64,000 bases of DNA from Annona cherimola (lineage: Eukaryota; Streptophyta; Magnoliopsida; Magnoliales; Annonaceae), in contig CM059973.1 in NCBI GenBank assembly GCA_030490835.1, forward strand, positions 82,103,221-82,167,220, read 5' to 3'. The notes below the pieces were generated by a model that had not been told where the DNA came from, made no database searches, and worked only from the letters and a program-made list of their open reading frames with translations. Position 1 is the first letter of the stretch; each line of letters opens with the position of its first letter. A program made the position numbers and the translations under genes. This document shows, in pieces, positions 48,595 to 60,765 of this stretch.

Positions 48595-49847
48595 GAAGTT
48601 TGTAGCAACTCCTCACGTGCATCTACTTGTGGTTGCAGATGATAAAACCTTCAACTAGGTGAGTGTGAGGCCCATCATGACGTCTCCGCTCTCCAATGAC
48701 AAGTCGTTTATTTTCATAGAAACAACACTCGTTCCGAAAAATGTACATATATATCGTAGGTGCATACAATAATCCACACTTAATAGATTGTTGATTTAAA
48801 AAACTCGCTTGATTACATATATAATTTCTTTAGCTTTAAGAAACTACTACTGAAATTGGAGAGTCCAGCGTGTATGTATTATCCGCCATATATTGGGCTA
48901 TGAGTCTATGAAGGAACGCAATTTGAGTGCAGTGATAGCTGGAAAACGAGAACACATTTCCCGCATGCAGCCACTAAACTATCACACACAAAATGTGAAT
49001 GATGAAAAAGCTTCGTACTCCGGGAAGGAATGGGACGGTGGACAGTCAGGCAGACCGCATCATGTTACCATTCGCCAACATAAAAAGCTAAAGCTTGGAT
49101 CCTTAATGTTGTAGACCAAAAGGGCCATAATTTCTATGGATCATTTATCAAAAGTAGACCAAAGTTGCAATGATTAAGAAAAGTGATCGAATGGATCGTC
49201 TCATCAGACCAATCATCAAGTAAAAATTCCGTGTTCCGTCTCTGTGCGTTACCCTGCCATCGCCTTCGAGTTCCCAATGATACATGCCTATCGAACATGA
49301 AGTCGGCCAGAGGATTGATAAGCTATTCATCACCTTGTACTGCATATGGGCCATTCCAATGGCTAGAATTCAAAATAAAGGGTCGCCCAAATTGGCTACG
49401 CTTTTGAAAATTAATGAGCCAGCCCAAATGAACAAAACTTTTTAGTTGGATATTTTCATGTACACATCCATACCCTCCATCAGACTACAGATTACGGTTG
49501 TCCAGCGGACCCCTCTCCACTCAAATTTTTCAAAACAAAACACAAAAATTGAAAAATTGAAAAACCCCATATTTTTCAAAACAAAAACCACATATACCCT
49601 CATATATTCCTCCATTTTTTAATATTTTAATGTCTTTTTTTATTAAATCTTTTATCTGCTTATTATCGAAAATATCTATTTTCCGATTTTGCCCGAGCTA
49701 CCCGTCAGATCTCTTCTCCAGGCGCCGTCCCGCCAGCTCAAAAAATGGGCCGCCTCACCTCTGGACTCCGGCCCCGCGCGTGGCTGCTGACAAGCCATGC
49801 GGATGCCGTCGCAGGAAAAACAATCTCCACGACGCCTCCGGCACACG
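48595..49847. other. intergenic, 3' flank of the isopentenyltransferase gene
   Basis: No gene or element end found. GC rises after 49690 as the isopentenyltransferase gene is approached. Confidence 0.45.
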
Positions 49848-50764
49848 TTAGCACCACTCGACGTCCCAGAAGCCCTTCACGGCCTTCATGCTGGGGCCCA
49901 CGACATTCCTCTCCCACGCCTCCCGGAATCTGACGTCGTCATTCTCCAGCACCGCCCGGAACGCTTCTGTCGCGTCCACCCGCCTCAGATCCCAGCCGGC
50001 CGATATCAGCCGTTGGATCTTCTCAACCTGTATCTCTGCCAGCCGATAAGTGTTCTCCTTGATGGTCTCTACCGCTTCTTCGTACTTCGCGACGTTCCGT
50101 CCAGCATCATCCTCGATTGGCGTGCCCATCCGGCACCGCGCGAAATACCGCTCGAATTCCGGCACGCCGATAGCCTGGAGAAGCCCAACCCGCTCGAGGT
50201 GGGCGGCAAGTGGTATCCACTGAAGAATCTCGCCAGCTCTTCGAACATGCCCCCGTCGAGCATGTCGTCCCACCCGCCGGGAGAGGTAGTCATCGAGCAC
50301 CGGCGGTCGACGTCGACCCAGATGAAGCAGCAGTCGTAGCGCAAGGCCGACGAGGGGAAGGCGCTGCGTCCAAAATAGTCCTTGGTGGGGTCGTAGCGGG
50401 TGGAGAGGAGGGCGTGAATGTAGGAATTGGAGCCTCCGGCGATTATGGGTAATCTGCGTCGGGCGTGGATCTGAGTTATTCTGTCGGCAGCGATGGAGCG
50501 GTAATCGGAGGCGGAGATTTCTGCGTCTTCGGTGTGGAACTCTCCGAGGAGGTGGTGGGGTACTCCGCGGCGGTCCGGCATTGGGATCTTGTTGGTGGTT
50601 ATGTCGAGGCCAGAATAAAGCTGGATTTTATCTGCGTTGATGATCTCGGTGGGGATGCAGGAGGCGATGTCGATCGAGAGGCGGGACTTGCCGGAGCCGG
50701 TGGCTCCCATCAGGACGACTAACTTTTGTTTTGGACGGTGGTGATGGTGCTGACAAAAATCCAT
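49848..50764 (-). pseudogene. adenylate isopentenyltransferase (IPT), frame-disrupted
   Basis: IPT transfers a dimethylallyl group to ATP/ADP, the first step of cytokinin synthesis; plant copies are often plastidial. The N-terminal part is intact. It has the P-loop GATGSGKS at residues 20-27, then INADKIQLYSGLDITTNK, RGVPHHLLG, the DYR block and IIAGGSNSYIHAL, then FIWVDV. Near 50306 the frame shifts by one base to continue as VLDDYLSRRV. Near 50277 it shifts back (DDMLDGGMFEELARFF), and somewhere in 50210-50235 it shifts again. The rest reads HLERVGLLQAIGVPEFERYF and runs without a stop to 49848. The total of 917 nt is one short of a multiple of three and close to the length of intact plant IPTs. 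Apart from these changes all family blocks are present, so this is either a young pseudogene or an assembly error in GC-rich DNA. It is intronless, as most plant IPTs are. The start at 50764 precedes a CT-rich leader. Which IPT subgroup it belongs to is not settled. Confidence 0.9.
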
Positions 50765-50847
50765 TTTCGCCAGCCTAGCGTGTTTTGCGAAGCGCGGGAT
50801 GTTGGCGGCAGAGAATGGGGAGAGAAAGTCTCATAGAAGAACGAAAT

Positions 50848-50851
<4 letters not shown>

Positions 50852-50880
<29 letters not shown>
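50852..50880. repeat. (GA)n microsatellite upstream of IPT
   Basis: About 14 GA units, 88 bp upstream of the IPT start codon (CT repeat on the coding strand). A second CT run lies near 50970-50984. The position is similar to that of the GA tract upstream of the VQ gene. Confidence 0.9.
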
Positions 50881-50882
<2 letters not shown>

Positions 50883-51164
50883 GCAGAGGGGGTGAGAAGA
50901 TGGGGAGTGGGAGGCTTCCTATTAGAGCGCGATTGCCATGTCGCAACGCTCCTAATTTCTTTTTATATTCCCTCTCTCTCTCTCGAATGTTGATTGGTGA
51001 AGGTATAATCATTCAGTTCCTTCATGCTTGCCACAAGCTTTCTCTCACGCTATAAAAGATTACACACACAACGCTGAGCTAGGGAGTAGGGCTTTGCATA
51101 TATAATATGGCGAAGGCATGGCCATAAGTTGGGTTGAGAATCTCGGAGCCCCATGTACGGTGAT

Positions 51165-51203
<39 letters not shown>
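51165..51203 (+). repeat. 39-base poly-G tract
   Basis: Uninterrupted run of G from 51165 to 51203, preceded by GTGAT and followed by TCTTC. Long G runs are far rarer than A/T runs in plant DNA and can form G-quadruplexes. Length may be inexact, as homopolymers are hard to sequence. It lies about 400 bp upstream of the IPT start. Confidence 0.9.
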
Positions 51204-51204
<1 letters not shown>

Positions 51205-51486
51205 CTTCAGGTGGGTCCCACTTTGAACAGGCCCACCAACATTGCCACCCCCCCTCCAGTTTCAACTTTTCGTTGTTCACTGACATACAAATATTTCTGG
51301 GATTCCCGTTCGCCATTGCCCATTCCGTTGACGGAATAATTAGCTCGATCGGTCGGATAATTGAGCATAATTCCGTTCCAACTTAGGAACGGCTATAAAT
51401 GGCAAATGTAGCGAAATGAGGACTGAAAAGTAAAAGTCATTAATCACTGAATAACTTTATGTTTTTATTTTTATACTTATATTTTA
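51204..51486. other. intergenic, no supported gene
   Basis: No recognisable feature. Confidence 0.4.
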
Positions 51487-51768
51487 AGTGTGCTTGACAA
51501 TTAATAAAAAATAGCAAGGTAAAACTTTTTAATCTAAAACTTTTCATTCTTCGTTACTATCATATTTTTTAATCATTTTTTTATATTTTCCTATATAAAC
51601 TATCCTACTTTTCAATCATTTCTATACAACTATCCATACAATTAACCTATCTATTTTAACTTTATCCTCTTTACTACTTATCATTACCTCTATCATATCA
51701 CATCATTTGACAACTTTTACTCTCCAAAACTTTTCATCAAAAGTTTTATTTTATTACCAAACACACCC
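51487..51768. mobile_element. Tourist-like MITE
   Basis: Right end ATTACCAAACACACCC is exact; the left AGTGTGCTTGACAATTA has changes. The body is almost the same as that of the 24868-25149 copy. TTTA lies on both sides. Confidence 0.8.
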
Positions 51769-52774
51769 TTTAATTACTTTCTTATGTCTTTTCATGAAAA
51801 TACTTACATTTATTCTCACTTATTCCTGCTTTATTTCTATCATATCTATTTGATTCAATTTCATTCCCACCATCCACATCTATCTAAAGATTTCCAGTGA
51901 ATTTTAAACGTAAAATCTGCACCACAACAATAGTTTGTAAAAGCAGTCGTCTTTTCAGTCAGATTTAATTTCATTTCATTTACTATCAAATGGCAACTTA
52001 TTTACTTTGTATAACTAAAATTTTTATTATTATTTGCAGTCAACTATAAATAAATACATTTGTTCAAAAGAAGTACAAATAAATGCATTAAATATTTTTT
52101 TGTTGCATAAGATATAAAAATTATTTGCATTTGAACAAATGTTATTAGTCTAAAACAATCATGTATTTATAGCCAAATGTCTAAATCAAGTTACATGTAG
52201 CTAAAATTATGTTTGATATAAAAGAAAATTTTAATTATACCAACATTTGCAGTATTGTTACTCGCTTCAACTCCTGTATGTTATTATTCTGTGTTAGGTA
52301 TTTCAGAAATTTGAAGCTACAGCTACCCAAACAAATCAGATATCCGTGTCCTAATTATCATGGATATATATTGTGGCCTTACTGGGTATGATTAGAAGAT
52401 GACCGTCTGCCCAACACATTGCTTACTTGAACGGGCTATGTCCACTTCCCCAGCCCCAACGTTATTTGTCAACGACTAGTTGCATGAAATAAGGAGTGGT
52501 GCATTATGTCGCGCACTACCATGTAACAAAATTTTCAGAGGCGACCATTTTAATTTCTAGCATTACCCCTCCCGCATAAGAATATAAGACCACCAGCATG
52601 CCATGGCTAATTGCAAAAATGCTTACCGAAAGCATTCAGCACTTTTTTTTTTTTCGGATGAAAAGCATTTAGCACTTGACTCGCAAGTCACACTCCTTCT
52701 TAGGTCTTAAGGAAAGCTATCTTAGTTTACTCTCTCTTTCTTTATAACCATTCATACAAATGTGACCCCTAAGC
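51769..52774. other. intergenic; repeat-like words at 51920-52200
   Basis: TTATTTGCAGTCAACTATAA and TGTAGCTAAAATTATG blocks resemble those at 42421-42870 and 56030-56350. No gene seen. Confidence 0.35.
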
Positions 52775-52782
52775 CTCATAAT

Positions 52783-53915
52783 TAGGGAGTGCAACTTGGT
52801 ACCAGGTTGATCCCAACTTGTTTGACCCAATTTTAAAACTAAGGGTGTATTTAGGAATGAATAAAACTTTTGATAAAAAGTTATTGAGAGTAAAAGTTGT
52901 CAAATGATGTGATATGATAAAGGTGATAATGAAGAGTAAATATGATAAATTTAAAATAGATAAGTTAGTTGTGTGGGTAGTTATGTAGAAATGATTGAAA
53001 AATATGATAGTTGTATAGAAAAATATGAATAAATGATTAAAAAATAGGATAATTATGGAGAGTGAAAAGTTTTAGATTGAAAAGTTTTAACTTGATAATT
53101 TTTACTCATTAACAAACACACCATAAATTTGAGTTTTTTTTTTTAATTTTTTCAAGTTAGACCTAATTTCAACCCGACCCCAAAAAATCCAAAACCAATA
53201 CCGAATTTGCATCAATCTGATGATAAAATCTGACTCGGTCCAAACCCAACATTCTTCCTAATTTATTAAAATAATTACATTTATTTATACATTAAGTATT
53301 TCAACTATAATTGTGATAAAAATTATTCAATATAATCATAACCTAATTAAATTGTAACTAAAACCTAAATATTATATACATTTGTTCATAAAAGTTAAAT
53401 ATATTACATCTATATTAACTATATTTGCAAATAATTATAAATATGCCAACTCTTTAAAGTTGTTGCATATATACTAATTAACTATGAGACATATAAGTCT
53501 AATTTTTATTAAACTTTAGATAGTGATTTCATGTAATCTCATTTATTTTCTTATATTGCTTGTTATATGTAAATTCATTACGTTCATTGTATTTAAAATT
53601 ATCTTTTAATTAAAAGACCAGTTTTCATCAAAATCAAAGATATTATAAGTCATTATAAATATATTCACATATAAATTATGTATGTGTGAATTTAATAATA
53701 TTCAAAAAAATTTATTATCTCTATCGGTAATTTTAACTTCTATTAGTTTGAGAATAATTCAAATTTTAATATGAAATCAACACCGAAACCAATGCAAATT
53801 TGGTCTGAACTCGACCTAAACTCAGATTTTAATATTATAATTAAGATTTGGGTTCGCCTAAACCTAATAAGCTTAGATCCCAAATCCGATACAACCCAAC
53901 TCGAATTGCACCCTA
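52783..53915. mobile_element. hAT-type element with a nested Tourist-like MITE
   Basis: Left end TAGGGAGTGCAACTTGG; right end, reversed, TAGGGTGCAATTCGAG. Flanking 8-mers CTCATAAT (52775-52782) and CTCATAGT (53916-53923) match at seven positions. Subterminal motifs (TTGACCCAA, CCGACCC, CAACCCGACC) are as in other hAT copies. The interior is AT-rich and non-coding. Confidence 0.78.
52843..53123. mobile_element. Tourist-like MITE inside the hAT element
   Basis: Left end GGGTGTATTTAGG, right end ACAAACACACC. Flanked by TAA (52840-52842 and 53124-53126), the PIF/Harbinger duplication. It interrupts the left subterminal region of the hAT copy and is therefore younger. Confidence 0.8.
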
Positions 53916-53923
53916 CTCATAGT

Positions 53924-56020
53924 TCATATACCGGTGGTGGATGGTCTCTCTTGCATAGCCATTCCGAGACGGGAAAATTCACCAGCTGGAGAGTTGAAAG
54001 TTCACATCTATTATTTCCAGTTTGACGCATTCTAAGGTTTTTATTGCAAGTGTTTTTTGAAGAAAATTTTTAAATGCAAGTGTGCCATATCCAACAACCT
54101 TAATGCACTCTCACTACTCCCCCATACACAGTAATTGTTAGTGGGCACAGGAGCAGGAGCCTTTGCCGATTGTTGAGCGGGAATGTTCACAACACATTTA
54201 TATTATACATTTTCTCTTGATTATTAGTAGAGGCTAGAGAGAAGACCAGTGCATGTTGTTTCATAAATGTATGTTCCAGTGTCTGAAACATCATTTTCTA
54301 TTGCTACTATGCTTGTTTCCTTGTCATTGCTATGAGATGCCAGGTGTGATATATTAGTTGAACCAGTAGGCCCTTAATAAGTTTTAGCCTCTCTTGCATG
54401 CTAGCTAAGTTGTGCAAAGAACCTAGCTAGCTAACTACCTATACCCGCAGGAGTGGGGTTCAGCAGCAATTGTTGGGAAACAAAAGCCGAGGCCACATGG
54501 CCTTGACCAGGTGGGACCCAAGAAGTGGGGTTGCCTGTTTCAATGGGGAGTGGATCCCCACATGGCCCAATAAATAGTTTAGTTTTGTGCATGTATGTTG
54601 GATTGGTGCTTTCGCCTGTTCCTCCTGTGGCTATACATTGTAGCATTTATGGTTATGTTGGCGTAGAAGGGGGAAAACCTTCAATATTTTTATGATATGG
54701 GGGGACATTTAGGTGACCGAATAGTATGGTTTCGGAAGTCATTCAACAACTTCTGTAATTATATTAATTCTACTGAGTATTCTCCAAAATTTATCTTATT
54801 CTTCAGATGGGATCCTAAATTCACAAGTTACAACAATGGGGCACTTAAACTCATTTATCGTGCAGAGGGACAAGAGTGCGGTACTGGTGTTCAAAGAGTA
54901 CTACTCATCTCCATGTTTCATTAGTTGGAGACAACCGAGACAGAAATGTCGACCCCATGTGCAGGTCGGAAATACAAAATTACACAAATCTGTACAACTA
55001 ATCCATTTGAACATAATTAATTTTATATTGCTTTCTAGATATACGCTTTAAGGTTTCGTTTGTCACAGCTGCGAATAATGCTGTGATTTCCGAAAGCAAT
55101 CCCATATTGCAATACCCGTTTGGCTGACCATTTCATGCAGTTGCTTTTGAAGAAAAGCAAGATGCCTATTTTTAGGCGAATTGCAGCGATAATTTCTAGT
55201 TTCCCGTAATCGTAGAAAATCACCGTTGCGGATCATGAATATAGGATCACAGTGCCAGGTCAAGCAGCGCAAATAACTGTTATGACACAGAAGTGATTTT
55301 TGCTGGTGCGCATTGGTAGCCCAATCGCCGCCGATCATATGCGTATGTGCAAATTGTAGTAATTTCTTTGCTCCTTTTCGCATTGAAAATAGAGTATCTC
55401 CTAACTCCCACTTTTTAACATTCTGGGTACTTCAACCACACGCTTACGAAAATTCTTTTTCACTATGGAAACAGTGTCAATATCATTGAAAAAAGGATGT
55501 AAGAAACAGAAAGAACATGGAAGGTGATGCAAGAAGTAAATGGGGGATATGATTAATGATATGGAAGTCATTAGCAACAGGCGCCCCCTTTGGTTGAATA
55601 TTGCACGGATCGGACTCGAGGTCATTAGATAGGGACCATAGCCAATAGCAGCTTTTCTAATTTATTGAAGATATGATCTGGATATCAATCTCAAAAACAT
55701 GCTGTTCAAGATATCAAATTTCAAAAGGAATTTTGGTCATGGGCCGGTGGAGATATGTGGGGTTCTTGAGCCTATTGAATTGAAACAAAGTGCTGTTCCC
55801 CGAAGTCAGCGTAATCCATGCCATTTGTGTATCGCGATAGGCCACATCTCGATCAGGATCAGCACCACCAAAACCGGGTCGGTCATGATCATATCATGCG
55901 TACCGCCCAGAACGGTTAGTTATTGGGTCGACCCTTGAGAAAGAAAAGGATTAAAAGACCACACATATATCCAGATCTACCGCCTGTGGCACAAAATATG
56001 AAGTTTGCAGACATATACCA
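53924..56020. other. intergenic, no supported gene
   Basis: Balanced composition in 54360-54660 and 55040-55390. I looked for domains on both strands and recognised none. Confidence 0.45.
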
Positions 56021-58003
56021 TCACAACAAATTTCGTTTTGTGTAGCTAATTTTTTAATTGCTCGTAATATATATTTGATTGTCTTAAATGTATTTTATCT
56101 GTAATTAATTATTTATTTACACATATTTAGTTGTTTTTAACAGTAACATTTAGTTAAAAAATGTAGTCAACTTTTATCAAAAGCAAGAAAAGTACTATTT
56201 GCCAATATTAAAATTTAACTGCAGATAAAAATAAAAATTTGACTATAATTAATATTATAAGACTTTGCTGTGTTTGATATCAAATACAGCCAAACTAAAA
56301 TTTGGCTTCAAAGAGAAGATTACATATAATACTAAATTATGTTGCGATGTACACCCAATATAGCATTCCCGATCACATAGTGGACATACCCATCTTAATT
56401 GTTCACCAAGCAACAATGAAATGGTAATGATATTTCGGTTGAGTGAAGATATTATTAATTAGGATATTCCAGTTATTTTTCAAAAGATTTTTCTAAAATT
56501 TAAGAAAATTTTAATATTTTCAAGAACTGAGTGGCAATTGCCCACCCTGAGGTCCGGTCACGCTGATTACTGCGACCAATATTTTCTGGTCGTTGTGGTT
56601 GCATGTCATGTTTATTATGAAGGATAGTCTAATCACCTAATTATTAAGCCGTATTTTTTTATTCATGTAAGTACACCAAATCATCTAATATTATAAATAA
56701 GTACCTGCATAATCTTTACAATATGAAAGAACTAAGTAATATCCCATTACTGGAGAGAAATTTCATACCCACCACCACTTAGGCACTAAAGGCCGAACTG
56801 GCCACAGCACCAGCACATGCCCAAATTGCTTTCCACTTGCTATCGCACGGGAAGCAATTACTAAGCCATTTTGGACATTTTATCATGCATTAAAAATAGA
56901 AGTGGCGTAATGGAAGTTGACATAAATAGTCGCAACACAGCAGCTACCCTCGATCAGTGCGGGTAGTGGTGAAATTAAGATGGGTTGCTCGCGCTGATGA
57001 TTCATCAGGGGAATAGTCAAGGCTTTAAAAAACTAAAAAAGCCCATAAAAAAAAAAAACCAAAAAAGAAAATTCAAAATTCGCAAGATCGAGCGTCTTCG
57101 AGGACGTTCCAACGAGGACTTTTCGGCCATGAAAATTTTGTTGACAGGAGATATGTAGGATATGCTAATCCATTGACATGATTGGAATTAAGTTGGAACA
57201 GTTGCCTATGGTCTATGGACAGTGATCAGTGTTTATGTGCTAGCACTCCCTTTTCGGACACTGAGCTATGTGACATGTGCATTCAGGTGGAAACCGACAC
57301 TGAAGACTCGTTCCTTCTCAATATAGGGTTATGTTGGTTATTCTTATTTAATTATTTTATAAAATCGAATTAAATAAAAATATTTTTGATGGAAATTTAT
57401 TTGTTATTAAAAATTACTTGAAAATTGAAAATTCATGTATTTCTAGAAACTTATAATAATTTAAGCGTGTATATGTAACTATTTTGAAAGGCTAATGATT
57501 CAATACACATGACTAAGTGGAGATGTAACTTCGCGTTTTTTATTTTAAAAATATTTTTAAAATCGAAACCATCATATTTATTCATATACATTTATTTTTT
57601 ATTCTAAAATTACATATATTGAAAATTTCACATATTTATATAATATGCATTTTAATAAAAAGTGAATAGTTTCATATTCATGCTCAAAAGATAGGATTTT
57701 TTTTACAAAATATAAATTTTCATTGAATATGATTTCTGGATATATGATAAGACAAATAGTTTAGATTTTAAAAAATTTTAAAATTTAAAAAGGGTGGGTG
57801 TGTTGATTTATCCCCCATTTTGAAAATGAATATATAACCAATAATTTTGAACATATATGATTTTTGAAATTTTAAATAAACATATATTGATGTGAATTGC
57901 ATAAAAAATAGAAATCACCTCACTCCATGCAACCGGTTGTGCTGGATTTTTAAAATTCGGTGATTAATTAAATTAGATAGCTGATAATAGATCCCGATAT
58001 ATT
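56021..58003. other. intergenic; repeat-like words at 56030-56350
   Basis: 56030-56350 shares TGTAGCTAA and AACTGCAGATAAA-type words with 42421-42870. From 57350 on the sequence is strongly AT-rich. No gene. Confidence 0.35.
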
Positions 58004-58012
58004 GTTATTTTG

Positions 58013-58373
58013 AGACACTGGTTCAATGCACCCGGTGTACTCCACCTTTTTTTATTTTTTTGAAACTTTTTTTATGAAATGTTAATCCAATTATATTTAA
58101 TATGTGTATAATTTTTTATCATTTTTGCAGATTTTTAGATATTTTTTCCGGATTATTAAAATCAGTGGCATTTTTAGTAATTTTTTTTAAATTACTAAAA
58201 ATGCCACTGATTTTTAAAAATCCGGAAAAAATATCTAAAAATGGTAAAAATTTGTACACATGTTAAATATACTTAGGTTAACATTTTCATAAAAAAAATT
58301 TCAAAAAAAAAAAGGTGAAGTACACCCAGATGCAGTGAGGCTCAATGCACCCGAGTGCATTGAACCAGCGTCC
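58013..58373. mobile_element. fold-back MITE family A, copy 9
   Basis: Flanking 9-mers GTTATTTTG (58004-58012) and GTTATTATG (58374-58382) differ at one base. Ends AGACACTGGTTCAATGCACC and, reversed, GGACGCTGGTTCAATGCACT. The central hairpin AATCAGTGGCATTTTTAGTA is perfectly mirrored. The left arm has one core unit, the right arm two. Confidence 0.9.
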
Positions 58374-58382
58374 GTTATTATG

Positions 58383-60530
58383 TGGGGTTGAAACAGTATG
58401 ATGTTATATGCTATCCTTAGCAAAAAAAAAAAAAAAAACCACTTGTATTAACAGTAAGATACAAAATGTGCACATGCAAGAGGGTAGTTAGGGTTATAGC
58501 TTGGATAATAATCCAAGGAATTTGATCAAGTGGTGTTGTACTGCACAGTGCAGTACACTGTAAAATGAGCACTATTTCATTATAAGATAAAAATTTATTT
58601 TACCCATTATATTTTAAATTATTTATTTTAATAGTATATTAATTTTTATCCAAATTGCATCAATACATGAGTCACATTTATAAATGATACACATCAATAC
58701 AATAAAATAATTTAACATAAATAAAAATTTTAAATTTGCATTTCAATATCTAAATTATTTAAAATATTATTCTTATGTAAATAATGAATATATCAATGAC
58801 GTCCAATTGCATTGGATAGAGTCTCATAATCCAATGTAGTTGACTTAAGCGAGGAATAGCCGGTTGCTTTAAGGACTTTTTAATTTTTTTATGCGGACTT
58901 GATGTATTTAGTTCATATATTAAAATTTACCAATTTTTATTTTTATATTTTTATAAAATTTCAAAAATAAATAATTTTCAATCAGTTATAACTGCTAAAT
59001 ATGTATAATTGTTAATTTTTAAAATTTTAAAGATATATTAAGAATTCGATGTTGATAAATTTAGTATATTAACTAAATATATGTGAAAATGAAAAAACAA
59101 ATAATAGTGGTAGTAGTAGCAGTAGTAGTAATTATAAGTAACATTAGTCACTAAGGAAGTGCCTTAGTGGTACGAAAATTGATCTCTCATGTGGACATTT
59201 TCAGTCTGAATAATGGTGCATGTGTTTCTGTATTAATTAGTCATTGTCCTATATGGTAGCATTATGTGGTAACGTTATTTCTTTCCGGTTTGTGGAAGCA
59301 TATACCATTGTCCGCCGATTGAGATGTTAGAAATATTTATAAGAATATCATTAGATAAATTGTAAGAATGTCCTGGGGCTTGCTTGTAATATCATTTAAG
59401 ATCATTATAATATAATAGTCATGAAAATAATTAACAAGTAACAGCAAGCTATATTGTAGCTTATCCCTACAGTCTTTTTCCCCTGTTCTGTATTGTTAGC
59501 CATCATTAACGCGCCAAATGCAAGAATATTCCGGTTTTGAAACCGTTGGATTCACGGGGCACGGTCATCAAGAAGGTAAAACGTGAGTTGAATGATGCTG
59601 GCAGCAAAATCATGAAACTCTTGTCACAGTCCGCAAACAAACAGCCGAAAACAAGGCATGTAGAAGAGAATGTTGTATGCATCGTAATTAGTACATAAAC
59701 AATATTAATTGAATTAATTAATACGTGGCTATAATTTAATTGGCCATGGACAATGACTAGTGGGCCTGTTGGGTGGTACTCAATGAATAGGCCTACAAAT
59801 GTATCACCTGTTGCATCATGATGGTAGATGCGTTGGATTTGTATGGGATCTTTGCGACATTGATTTAATCCGTTCAATTTTTATGCTTAATTTGCAAATT
59901 CTAAGGCTAGCTAGCTTTTTGTTAGTGTTACCGCATTAGAAGCACTTTTATGGTCTAGAATTATTTTTTTGAGGATTAAATTCATTTTCTCAGTATTTTG
60001 CTTATTTTGTGACCTCATAGGGTCTGTGCTTTTCTATATATTTTATGAGAGATGATATGTTTGAGCGCTTTTAGGGTGCATGTATTTGGCCCGGCTTCTT
60101 TACTTTGTTGTTGTTGTAACAAGTGCTGGAGTGTTCTGCTTTATCGACTTATTTGGCGGATTTATCCATTAATGATATGCGTTAAAAAACCTCAAAATTG
60201 TGAAAATGAAAAGCCAGGACTTTTTCAAATAACATGGATGTTGCGGAAATTTTAAGTAGTTTACACAACAAAAAATATGGACTTTAATAACACAATTCAA
60301 TGACATGACCTATTAAATAGTCCAAGTTTTTATAAGTAGATTCTGATTGAGCTATTGTTAATTATATGCAACAACTCAATGACGACAGTTAAATGGCTGC
60401 AAATTTTGGTATTGATGCTTAAATTTTTTATATTATTAGTTGTATGAGTTTATCGAGGTACTTGAGTGAGAACCAGAAGAAATAGGCAATAATAGTTTAG
60501 CTGTAAGACTACTATTATAGTGTTTAGCAT
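58383..60530. other. intergenic, no supported gene
   Basis: Contains an A run near 58420-58438, a GTA/GCA trinucleotide stretch near 59105-59130 and a SINE-like segment near 59155-59400 (GTGCCTTAGTGGTACGAAAA; TTGTAAGAATGTCCT). A 123-codon open frame on the minus strand near 59506-59877 has no recognisable domain. Confidence 0.4.
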
Positions 60531-60765
60531 TGAGTAAATTTTTTTAATTTTTTATGTATCTTACTTTTTATTATTGCTTATATTTTTAGTTATTATTTTA
60601 CCTTTTTATACAAATATCTTTTATTTTTCTTCAACTTTTTCAATTCAAATAATTACTTTCATTACATTACATCACATTACCCTCTCACTTTTTTTCAGAT
60701 TTTTCATTATTATTATTATTATTATTATTTTTTACGCACTACCAGACACACCCCTCAGTCTCTAG
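60531..60765. mobile_element. possible degenerate Tourist-like MITE
   Basis: Family-like words ATTACATTACATCACATTAC and a right end ACCAGACACACCCC are present, with an (ATT)n expansion at about 60708-60729. The left end is not clear. Confidence 0.35.

Noticed and set aside
51118..51386. Glycine- or proline-run open frames across the G tract
   Set aside because: Homopolymer DNA gives open frames on both strands; no gene structure.
57060..57140. Possible LTR retrotransposon fragment around GTCTTCGAGGACG
   Set aside because: Only a short motif; no long terminal repeat pair, primer-binding site or gag/pol motif nearby.
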